This document shows positions 52,392-63,500 of a stretch of 64,000 nucleotides of DNA, piece after piece (within the stretch, counting starts at the first letter, position 1; each line of letters starts with the position of its first letter). Position numbers and translations under genes: made by a program. The stretch spans positions 1 to 64,000 of the forward strand of contig CAKPGU010000004.1 in the NCBI GenBank assembly GCA_934155265.1. The letters run 5' to 3'. The notes under the pieces are model-generated. The model worked only from the letters and a program-made list of their open reading frames with translations. It was not told where the DNA came from and did no database searches. Origin of the DNA: an uncultured Clostridia bacterium (GTDB lineage Bacteria > Bacillota > Clostridia > TANB77 > CAG-508).

Positions 52392-53105
52392 TTATTCTTC
52401 CTTTACATCTTTTTGATTTTCTGCATTATCTTCTTCTACTACTTCGCTTTCAACTTCTTTTGGTTCAGCTACTTTCTTTGGAGCTGCTTTTCTTGTTGTA
52501 GTTGTTTTTGTTGCTGTCTTAGTTGTTGTTGATTTTTTAGCTGTAGTTGTAGAAGCTTTTGATGTTGTCTTTGCTGTCTTATTACCTTTTGTTCCTCCAC
52601 CATATTTTAATTCCATTGCTAATTCAAATGCTTCTTGTAAGAATAGCAATAATGATACTATAACGATGCAGAATAAGTATCCCCATTTTGATTCTAATAG
52701 GCTTAATAAATATCCCCATCCGCTAATAACTACTGTATCATCAGCTTTTCCTATAAAATAATCACTTGCGTAGTTTTCTTCTTCTGTTGTGCTATATACA
52801 AGATGTCTTCCTTGTTGAATTTTCTTATCCAATTTAGCAGTTATAACTTCATATTCTTGACTGCTAAGAACCTTGTACATGAACATCTCGTCCCCTTCTT
52901 GTAAATTCTTGTCACTTGTGTGTTTAATTAACAATATAGATCCTTGTTTGTACTCTGGTTCTAACGAATCGTCTTTTACAATATATACTGTATATCCACC
53001 AATTTCGCTACAATTATAATCATTATATGATAACAATAATACTGTAACTGTTATTGCTATTATTGAATATACTACGAATAATATCGTTCCTAGCGTTCTC
53101 TTCAT
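52392..53105 (-). CDS. Signal-peptidase-like protein lacking the catalytic His, with basic tail
   Basis: A 237-residue protein with the SipW layout: membrane helix (about 7-27), DDSLEPEYKQGS in place of TGSMxPxxxxGD (Ser47 kept), EGDEMFMYKV, and a second helix (about 145-165). Where active members have THR or SHR, this one reads ITAKLDKK, so the His is gone and it is probably inactive. A tail of about 70 residues follows, first Lys/Thr/Ala-rich (KTTSKASTTTAKKSTTTK) then acidic. I start at the ATG at 53105 behind AAGGGAG. A chaperone or scaffold role is possible. Confidence 0.72.
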   Translation of the reverse strand: MKRTLGTILFVVYSIIAITVTVLLLSYNDYNCSEIGGYTVYIVKDDSLEPEYKQGSILLIKHTSDKNLQEGDEMFMYKVLSSQEYEVITAKLDKKIQQGRHLVYSTTEEENYASDYFIGKADDTVVISGWGYLLSLLESKWGYLFCIVIVSLLLFLQEAFELAMELKYGGGTKGNKTAKTTSKASTTTAKKSTTTKTATKTTTTRKAAPKKVAEPKEVESEVVEEDNAENQKDVKEE

Positions 53106-53141
53106 ATATTTTCTCCCTTTCACTTTTGTTTCTCTAATTAA

Positions 53142-53576
53142 TTATTGCATTTTTTCTAATTTGATTTGTTTTGTTCCTGTTAAATCTCCCTTATATATTA
53201 CACTTATGTTATGTTGTTCTCCTACATCTAAATTAGAAATTGTTGTATATCCCATTTGTCCTAATACATTCTCTTTGTCTCCAATAAGAATTGTATTAAA
53301 TACTTCTTTTTCTACTTTTTGAGAAGTTGTATTGGTTACTGTCATTGTTATCATTGTTTCATTATTATCTTTTAGATATTCCATATATATATTTGAAACT
53401 TCCATTCCACTATATGTTGTTTTTGGTAATGCTATTACTTGATTATCTTCTTCTGTTGGTGTACTTGGTTTATTATTTTTTCTTACTTGTACAACAATAA
53501 GAATTATTGCAATTACCACTATTACTGCTATTAATGCTGTAATCAACATTTTTTTACCTTTTCTTACCTTCTTCAT
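53142..53576 (-). CDS. Membrane-anchored protein with FxLYD-like domain
   Basis: A 144-residue protein: basic start, membrane helix (about 10-31), Pro/Thr linker, then a small beta-sandwich-like domain with YMEYLKDNNETMITMTVTN and LDVGEQHNISVIYKGD, similar in pattern to FxLYD/DUF-type extracytoplasmic domains. The ATG follows GGAGG. A possible internal promoter lies at 53604. Function unknown; part of the surface operon. Confidence 0.6.
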   Translation of the reverse strand: MKKVRKGKKMLITALIAVIVVIAIILIVVQVRKNNKPSTPTEEDNQVIALPKTTYSGMEVSNIYMEYLKDNNETMITMTVTNTTSQKVEKEVFNTILIGDKENVLGQMGYTTISNLDVGEQHNISVIYKGDLTGTKQIKLEKMQ

Positions 53577-53603
53577 CTTTTTCCTCCTTTTTCTCTATTA
53601 TAA

Positions 53604-53632
53604 TTTATACCATATCTATTTTTAAAAGTCTA
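53604..53632 (-). promoter_or_regulatory. Possible internal promoter of the surface operon
   Basis: TAGACT, 17 bases, TATAAA on the minus strand, with TGG just before the -10 (extended -10). It lies in the 77-base gap before the 53142 gene. Confidence 0.45.
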
Positions 53633-53653
53633 TACTTTTTTTAATAAATTTTT

Positions 53654-54505
53654 TTAGATAATTACATCAATTTCACTCGAAGCCTCACCGTTTGGGTACT
53701 TGTAGCTTTGAGTCTTATCTACCTTGTAAAATTTTACATATTTTGTAGATTCTGCTTCCATTTTAAATGTTATCTTTTTTATGTATTTATTACCATTTAT
53801 TGTAGTTGTTTCTGAACTTATATTGTTCTTATAAATTTCATCATTTAAATCTAATCTCAACTTTGTTGGATCAAATTCTAATGTCGTTTGTGTTGCACTT
53901 TCACTTATATTTTTTAATTTTAAAAGTGCATATTCACTATTTTCTGAATCTTCTATTTCATATGAATTTCCAAGTAATTGTACTACTTTTAATGTAATTT
54001 CACATGAAATTTCTTTTACATATGGTACCTCTGTTTTTGCTTTTATTTTTATTTTTACTGTTTCACCTTTATTTATTTGAACTAAAGGTGTTACATATAT
54101 CGCAACATTGCTTGTATTAGTTGTTTTATATATAATTCCATCTTGAGAAGTTGGGCCATCCTCTGAACCTATTGTACATTTTATCTTATCAGATTGAACC
54201 GCTTCACATGAAATTGAATATTGTAAATCATAATCTAATTTCATAAGTTTATTTTCATAACTATATAAAGCTACATTTATTTCGTAAGTATCAAGTCCTC
54301 CCCAATTCTCGTAAGTATAAGTTTGACCACCTAGGGTCAACAAATTACTTGTAAAATAAAATTGTTTAGACCTAAAATATGCTTCTCTTATATTGTTATA
54401 AAAATATCTACCAAAAACAGTTATATTTATCAATAAAACAATAAGAAATATGGTTATACCAACTTTTACTTTATTTAGTTTTCTACGTTTCTCCATCTTT
54501 TGCAT
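53654..54505 (-). CDS. Membrane-anchored surface protein downstream of the giant gene
   Basis: A 283-residue protein: basic start, membrane helix (about 13-33), then about 250 extracellular residues in two beta-rich domains (VALYSYENKLMKLDYDLQYS; TTLEFDPTKLRLDLND). It has two Cys in ISCEAVQSDKIKCTIG that could form a disulfide. No named family. It is the first gene after the giant surface protein, separated by a hairpin, and may anchor or accompany it. The ATG follows AGAGG. Confidence 0.62.
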   Translation of the reverse strand: MQKMEKRRKLNKVKVGITIFLIVLLINITVFGRYFYNNIREAYFRSKQFYFTSNLLTLGGQTYTYENWGGLDTYEINVALYSYENKLMKLDYDLQYSISCEAVQSDKIKCTIGSEDGPTSQDGIIYKTTNTSNVAIYVTPLVQINKGETVKIKIKAKTEVPYVKEISCEITLKVVQLLGNSYEIEDSENSEYALLKLKNISESATQTTLEFDPTKLRLDLNDEIYKNNISSETTTINGNKYIKKITFKMEAESTKYVKFYKVDKTQSYKYPNGEASSEIDVII

Positions 54506-54530
54506 TCAATCCTCTCTTTTATTATTACTT

Positions 54531-54553
54531 TGGGCACGAGGTCTTCGTGCCCA
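54531..54553 (-). terminator. Hairpin between the giant gene and the rest of the operon
   Basis: TGGGCACGA pairs perfectly with TCGTGCCCA around five bases, extendable by ACT/AGT with a one-base bulge. No proper U tract follows on the minus strand, so it is more likely a partial terminator or an mRNA processing and stability site. Confidence 0.6.
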
Positions 54554-54560
54554 AGTATTT

Positions 54561-57500
54561 TTATTCAGTAACTACAAATGTCTTTCTTATTGATTGTACT
54601 AATGTATTTTCAGAATATGTCTTAAATACTAATTTGTATTCACCTGTACTTATACCTTCTTTTATTTCTTTATTAAATTCAATTGTCTTTTCATCTAGTA
54701 AAGAACTATCTTTAGGCATAATTACATATTCTGTTGCTCCTTCTGAAGTTACTAATCCATAATCTTCTGGTGTTTTCCAATCTCCGTCTAAGATATCTTT
54801 TAAATCAACTTTAGTATATTGTGTGCCAGTATATGTTATTGTTCCATCTTCTGCTAATTCATAAGTTGTATTACGTTTATATAATTCAGCTCTTATGTTT
54901 ATATCTGAAGTTGGTGTATTTACTTTAACTGACATTTCTAATCCTTGACTTCCATCAAAATTTGTACCTGTTGTTTTATTAATAATTCTGCTCTTATCAT
55001 TTGTCTCTAGTCCTACTGTTCCTAATAACTTATTAATAAATGTTATATAGAATTCTTTTTCTAGTACAGTTCCCTCACCATAATACAATCCGTCATCTGA
55101 TGTAAAGAAGTATACTTTTACACTATATTTTCCTGCTTGCACATTATATTGAGTTAATGATAATTTGTATTCTTCATTCAATACTGCAAATCCATCTGAT
55201 AATGGAACTCTTATTACTCCATTTTGTCCTGCAGTATATTCTTCACCTGCACTATTTACAAGTTTTAGGTTTTGAACTTCTGGTGCTTTAATTCTAGCTC
55301 CAGCTTCATTTACAATTTCGATTGCCATTCCTACTTTCTTATCGTAGAACTTAGTATCTTTTATAATTGCTCCTGCAGCTGTTGTCTTTTCTTGTAGCAC
55401 TCCTGCAAAATTAAATGGTATTGTTAAGTCTTCTACTATTGAGTATGAACTTGCTTCATTACTTATTGACTCAGTAAATGTTGCATTATTATTATATAAG
55501 TTATATTTTATTGTCTTATCTCCATTGCTGTATTTCAATGTTCCTGATGAATTTCTTAATTCTAGATATGTTTCTTGTGCTAATTGCTCTGTATTTACAT
55601 TAGTATCTCCTAAGTCTATTGAGATATTGTATTTTTCAAATACATATGAGTTGTGATAATATTTACTATTATCATCTGTATATTTAGCACCTGTGCTTAT
55701 GCTACCCATATCTATAAATTTAGATAATCTATAAATATATCTTGTACTTCCATCAGCAGTTTCAACTGAATTATAATCTGTATCACTTGTAACATGATAA
55801 TAGTAAATCTTGTTTACACTATCACCTTGTCCGTAATCTTTCATTGTCAATTTTGTTCCTGCTGGTAGTTTAGTTGTTGTTGATATTACTCTGTAATCAT
55901 CATTTGCATAGATTGTTTCAGTTACATCATTGTATAAAACATATGTTAAATCAACTCTACTGTCTGTTGTGTAATTCAATTCTTTTTCTATACTATCTGT
56001 AAACATTGGTACATATTCATCTTTACGATCTTCTTTCAATGTTTGTAGATTTACAGCTATAATTACTCTAAATACTCCACCTTGTGTTGAATCTTCGCCT
56101 GTTCTTGTTTTACCCATAAGTATAACATTTACAAATCCAAGATCTTTATTTTCTGAAATATTTATTGAATTATATACTCTAAAGATTAATTTTCCTGGTG
56201 TTGTAGTTGAATCTGTTTGATATGTCTTATCACCTGTGTATGAACCATAGTTATCGCTTCCTGCTAACATTATTGTCTTACCTGCTTTTGTCCAACCAGT
56301 TGTATCTGTTTGCATTGTTAATCCTAATACACTATTTGCATTTGTTGAAATTGTTGGTATTTCTTTTGGATCTATCAACTGTATTGTTTCATCTAATGCG
56401 TTAGCACTAACTCTGCTTACTGAATAGGTTGCATTTGGCATATATTTGTAATCTAATTCTAATTCTGACATTGAATATGTTGAATATGTTGATGCTATCA
56501 ATGATGTTGAATAATTTACAACATCTCCACCAGCAATCCAATCATAATATGTTCCATAATCAGCTACTTCTATGATTTCAGGTACTACTGTAATATTATT
56601 AGGATCTGAATAATCTCCTACATTTGTATAGAATCCATCTACTGTAGTATCATGATTTGCTTTGTGTCTTCCTTCTACATATGTTCCATTTGCAAAGAAT
56701 CCTTCTACTGCACCACCTGTATAATTTGGTGCATATATATCAAATTCTTTTTTAGATGTTACACGATTTGTTCTATACATTCCGAAGAATGCCATTCCTT
56801 CAATATCTCCCCAAATATCTTGGTTAGCTTTATTGTAGATATTTCCTTCTTCTTTAGCAAATACTAAGTTTACACCTTCATAAGTATATAATCTATTATC
56901 AACATTTCTTGTTACTTTGTCATTCTCAATTGTAACTGTTTCTTTTGTTGTGCTATTCTCTCCAGCTAATACGCTTGAGAATCCTCCAACCATGTTAAAT
57001 GCTCTTCTTGTAAATAATGTTGAATTGTTTTGTAATTCTAATCCGTTTGTTACTCTATTTAAAGTATAACTTGTATTAGAATAGTAATTTGCTTTATCTT
57101 TAATACCTGTTAACTCTAAGTATGAATTATCTATATATACTTTTCCAGTTCTTTGAATTGATACCATTCCATATGAAGTTGAACTTGTGCCAAAGTTTCT
57201 AATTGTAACTGTTGATTCATCATTTGCAGTATTATTTGTTGAATAATTTCCTGCATTTCCAGCTCCATATATATTCTCTCCAAAGAATATCTTGTTTCCT
57301 GAGTTATCTAATGTTATGTGAGTATTTCCAAATACAGTTACTGTATTGTAGTCATATTCAACCAAATTTGTATGTGCTTTATATGTATCTCCTGCACCAT
57401 AGATATTTCCATTGATATCAATTTCAGCTCTAACTAATGAACCTACTGTTGAAGCATCACTTCCAACGTTAACATTTGTATCTCCATAAACAAATCCGTC

Positions 57501-60500
57501 TTTTGAACCACCGTTTACGTTAGTATCTATAATTCCTCCAACTATATTCATTGTTGTAGATCCTGAATTTCCATCTAATCCTACATTTGATTCATATCCT
57601 CCACCATACAAATCTCCAGAAATTTCAGATTCACCACTAATATTTACTACTGTACGCATTGTGAAGCCACCATTTGCACCTCCACCATATACATTTCTAG
57701 CTTTAGTCTTAACAATATTTACATTTGCAACTACTACTTCTGATTCATCATAACCATTAGCATTATTTCCACCAAAGATGTTTCTTACAGAACCACCTTG
57801 CTTTGTTACATTTGCAGTTGTTACAAGAACTTGATTTTGGCCTCCACCATATACATTTGTTGCACTTCCTTGTTTGATTAATACATTTGTTTCTGTTGTA
57901 GTACCTCCGTTCTTAGAACCACCGTAAATTGCACTAACATTCATTGTACTTCCATCTAAGGTTACATTTGCATTTGCTACTCTAACTTCTCCATTATATC
58001 CTCCACCATATACATTTGTTACAGTTCCAGAATTTAATGTTACATTAGATGTATCTGCACTTCCTGAATTATTAGGACCACCAAATATATTAGTTGCTGT
58101 TGCCTTCTTATCGTCAACACCTCTTAAGCTTACATAAGTTGTTGTAACTGTTCCTCCGTAACCAGCACCATAAACATCTTTTACTGTACCAGATTGTAAG
58201 TAAATCCTTGATGTTGTAACTGCTCCAATTCCGTTTGAACCACCATATATTTCATTTAATGTCATACCGTTTAGGTATATCTTTGTTTCAGTAGTTACAC
58301 CAGTTACTTTTGAACCACCGTAAACTGTTGGGGTTGTTTCAGCTTTTACCAATTGTATAGTTGCAATTCCTACTCTATCGTAAGATCCGCTTCCATAAAC
58401 TGTTCCATTTATTGTTGGTGTTGAATCTAAACTATTATCACCAATAACGACATTTACATTTTCTAATGAACTATCGCTATTTAATTGTGCTTGTGAAGTT
58501 AAGATATTTGCACCATACACATCATTTACTGTTCCACCTAATAAATTTACATTTATTGTAGTTCTTACTTGGTTTTGTCTAGCTCCACCATAGATTGTAC
58601 CTGTAACTTGACCATTGTTGATTGTAATATTAGCAATATCTGTTATACCACAATTATTACCACCACCATAAATGTCTCCAGTTACTTTTCCGGCATTTAA
58701 TGTTACATTTGAGCTTCCTGTAATCAATCCATTTGATGTATTTATTGAACCATCATTAATTATTCCATTGCTTCCACCATAAACATTTCCTGTTATTGTA
58801 GAAGATGTACTATTTAATGTAATATTAGTATTTCCTGTTACTTTTCCTTGTCCAACTGTTGTTGCATTTGAACCACCGAAGATATTTCCTGTTATAGCAA
58901 ATATTCCTTCGATAGAAATTTCCGAACCACCAATTGAAGCATCATTTCCACCATGTCCAAAGACATTTCCTGTTATTTTTCCTCCATAGAAGTTCATAAT
59001 ATTAGTTGTTTCTTCTTCATGTGTTGTTCTTAATCTTGCACCTGCATAAACATTTCCTGTAATATCTCCTCCATACATTTCAAAATCAGTTTTACCATCA
59101 TTTAATCCGTTGATAGATCTCAAGTAAATGCTTGCATCTTCAGAAGCTTTAGCAAATTTATTTTCTCCTGTGAATGTTCCACTGTATAATTTAGTTATTG
59201 CATAATTTCTGCTATAACCTAATGCAGTGTCTTGTGAACCAGAATTGTTATATGGATAACATTGATCTTCTAGTTCTCCCATACTTAAATATCCTGTTAT
59301 TGTTAAGTGGTCATTTCTTGATATTGCAGCATCTTTCATTGTTCCTATTGTTACTTGATGTGAAACATATTTAACTTTTGTTGATTGTCCACCTGATGTA
59401 AATGCACTTCCAACTATGATGTTGTTATATTTTCCAGCTTCTACAATTACTGCATGAATTCCAATTTCACCTGCTATTGTTTCTTGTTTGTATTCTCCTC
59501 CGATTACAGCTCCAAATGTATATTTACCATCTGGTGTACTAATTCCTCTTCCTAGAACTACATTTCCATAGTTTGTAATTAACATATTGTTGTATGAACC
59601 ATTTGCTAAGTAATCTTTTCCATTGCTTACTGTTGTAGAATTTGAATATAATTTGATGTTATCAAACATTATATTACCTTTTACTTGCATATTTGAAGAA
59701 ATCTTCAATTCTGCATTTTGTTTTCTATAATCAACACCTGCATATAAGCTTGTTATAGTTGCATTTCCTGTTAGAACTGTATCACTATTCCATTCTATCT
59801 TATCCATGATTACAATTACATTTGTTTTCATAGCTCCAGATGAATTTAGCTTACCATATGCTGTTTCAATATCTTTTACTGGTGTTTCTGGTGAAAGTCC
59901 ATCATTTGCATTATTTCCATCTTTTGATACAAACACTACAGTAGCTTGTTGCCATACAGCTTTTACATTTGTTATTGTACTTGGAATGTCCTCATATAAT
60001 CCATAGATTGTAGCTCCTGTTTCATCAGATAAGATCGTGCCATTTGCATCAATCAAATGTCCGTTTTCATTTGCTACTCCCCATCCTTTAAAGCTATATG
60101 CTGTTTGAACTCCATTTTCATATTTAAATGGTTCTGCGAATGGTGTATTTTTACCATCATCATAAATTTCACCAATTGAACTTAGTCTATATGTTGTATT
60201 TTCAAAGTTCGTACCTGTTTTATTTACACTCATTAATTCATGTACATATGAACGATGTGTTTGTTCAAAATCAGGGCTTGCATGATATGTTACTGCTGTG
60301 TAGTTATTTGTATTTGATGCAATTACTGATTTAGAGAATGAAATTGTTGTTGTATTACTTTCATTTTCAAATTCATCTATCAATGTCTTTTCTTCAAATA
60401 CTAATGAGTATGTTCCGATTTCTGTTAAATTTGTAACATCAATTTTATATGATTTAGATTTCTCTGTATCATCTTGTCCTAAATAATTTACTGTAATTCC

Positions 60501-63500
60501 AACATCAGCTGTTATATCTGTACCATCTCTAAATACTTTTAAGTTTGAATCTTGTAATCCGCTCTTTGTTAAATTTAAGAATTTATCTTGACCTTTAACT
60601 GTAAAGCTTATCTTTCCTTCCTCTTCAAATGTTGAAGTATCAGTACTTATATATTTCCAAATTGGTTTCTTATTATCAAGTCCAACAATAATTTCTGTTT
60701 CTTCATTCATATTTCCTGATGTATCTGAAATCTTGTTAGCTGCAATTACCAATTTCATCTTATATTCTTCTTCAAACTCATTTAGTCTAATTACAAAATC
60801 ATATCCATAATCATTTTTTACAGATCTTATTGTAATTGGTAATGTTGTAACCTCTATATATTCTCCAGCATCATTTTGTTGATATAATTTGACATCTTCT
60901 GGTAGTAATTTTGTATCAAAGTCATAGAATCTATCTGTTCCTTTTACTGTTACTTCTGCATATCTCTTATCCCAACTAATGAACTTACCATCATAGAATA
61001 ATTTTGGTTTGATAAAGTCTACATTTATAAAGTTGTTTTCATCATCACCATTGTCATTATCAACAATGATATGTGTTTCTCTATTTTCGTTTCCAGATGT
61101 ATCTTTTACTTTTCCTTCTGAAATTATTAATTCAATCTTTCCACTATGTCTTCTGAATATTTCATCAGCTAAGTTTTCCTCTAACTCAAATCCTGATAAT
61201 GTTAATGTGTATTTTACACCATTTTGTTTTTCTGTATCTTCTTCATCCATAATGTCTGAATTTTCTAATTTCTTTTCTAAGACATCTGTTACATCCTGAC
61301 CATCAACAAGTATTCTAATGTCATTTAATCCAATTAAGCTTTCTAAGAAGTTTGTATCTGTTGCATTAAATGATATTGAAACTTTACTGTTTTCACGGTC
61401 TAATACTGGATTTACATTTTCAGCATATTGATAAGTAACTGTTGGCTTGATAAAGTCTACTATACTATTTCTAAATGCTGTATATTTTGGATTTGTAGAA
61501 TCATCATTAATATCTGTTTCAACCCAATTTGTATTTCCAACTTCGATATCTGTTTCTTTGTTTCCAATTCCAGATGTATCTTTAATTGTATCAGAATCAA
61601 TTTTGATTGTTACTTTTCCATCATGTGTTCCAAAGTTTCCTAATGTTAATGTATATCCTGTATCTGCTCCATTTAACTCAGATTCATTTGTAATCTTTGT
61701 TAATGTTTTTGTAATTGTTGTTACTGGCATATCTGGATTTTCACTATTTGCTACATATACTTTAATATCTTTTTCTGTCAATGTATCTTTTAAGTAATAT
61801 GTATCGCTTCCTAGTATTTTTAATGTTACTGTTCCTGTTTCTCCATCTCTGTCTCTTCTTATACTACTTGTAGAATATTTCCAAGTTGGTCTTGTGAAAT
61901 CTACAATGCTATTTCTGAATGCTGGATATTCAGGATTTGCAGCATTATCTCCAGTTTCTAACCAAGTCTTATTTCCTACGAAAATTTCTGTTTCTTTGTT
62001 TCCATTTCCTGACTTATCTACAATTACTCCTTGAGGTATTATAATGCTTGTTATTCCTTCATTTCTTTCAAAATTACTTAATTTTATTTGATATTCAACA
62101 TATGTTGGTTGAGTTGCTGTTCTTGTAGTTGTTTTACTAATTGTTGTAACCTCTTCTTTCTCTGTTGAACCAGGTCTTTGTATCATTACTTTAATGTCAG
62201 ATGTTAATTTATTAATATCTTGACTATTTCCTGTTATTTTTGCTAAGTCTAAGTATTTATCTGTTGCTTTTAATTTAATGTATACATCTCCTGTTTCTGT
62301 ATTTAAGTCTCTTGAAATACTATTTTGTGAATTATTTACACTATAGTTATCCTCTGTTTTTTCGATTAATGGGTCAATTACATCGACTATTATTGGATTG
62401 TCTGTATCATCACCATCATCTGTATCTATTGTGATTGTTGTTGCAACATTTTTATTTCCTGATGTATCATCAATCTTTCCTGCAGCAAAGTCTAATTGAA
62501 CTTCACCACTGTAATCTTGATATCCATTTGCAACATCATATGCTAATTCAAAGTTTGAAACTACTAATGTATATTCCTTACCTTGAGTTATATCTGCTGA
62601 AGTTATTACTGTATGCAATCGTTCTGTTATATCTTCTCCTGCTACTCTTATTCTTACTGCATCTGTATTTAATGTTCCATCAGCATTTATTATTGTGCTT
62701 TCTAATAAATATTTATCTGTTACAGTAAATTTAACTGTTAATGTTTTAGCTACATAATCGATATTTGGATTTACAGCACCTTCTACATTTGAATATTTGT
62801 ATTTAATTGCTGGATTTATGAAGTCTACTATGTCATTTCTGAATGCTGGATATCTTGGATTTTCTGCATTATCACCATCTTCAGTCCATGTTGTATTTCC
62901 TGCTGGTATTTCTGTTTCTATGTTTACGTTGCCACTATTATCTTTGATTGTTCCTGCATCTATAACAACTTTTGTTGCTCCACTCAATTCGTTATAATCT
63001 TTTAATGTTAATTTATATATTACTCCAACATTTTTGATATTTTTAGCTTCTGCTTGTTCTACTAATGTAGCAAATTCCTCACTATCTTTATCTACTTCTG
63101 TTAGTTCTTTAGTTATTGTAGTTACTTCTTCATCTGGTGTCTCACCATCTGTTAAGTAAACTCTTGTCTTTGCTGTTGTTAAAGTATTTGAATTATAGTA
63201 TTTATCACATCCAAGTATTGTTATTGTTACTGTATCATTCTCTCTGTCTATACTACTTGTTAAGTATCTCCATACAGGGTTTACTACGTCGACAATTGTA
63301 GGATCTTTATGATTATCATCTTTTGGTTCGTTTACACCTAGTGTAATTGTCTTAGCATCACTTAAGTTTCCTGAAGTATCTTTTGCAATACTTGCTGGGA
63401 ATTCTAATGACATCGGACCACTGTATCCCTCACCATCTGATGTTTCTAGTCCTCCAACTATTAATTCATATCTCTCTCCAACTTTTCTATCTTTGTAATA

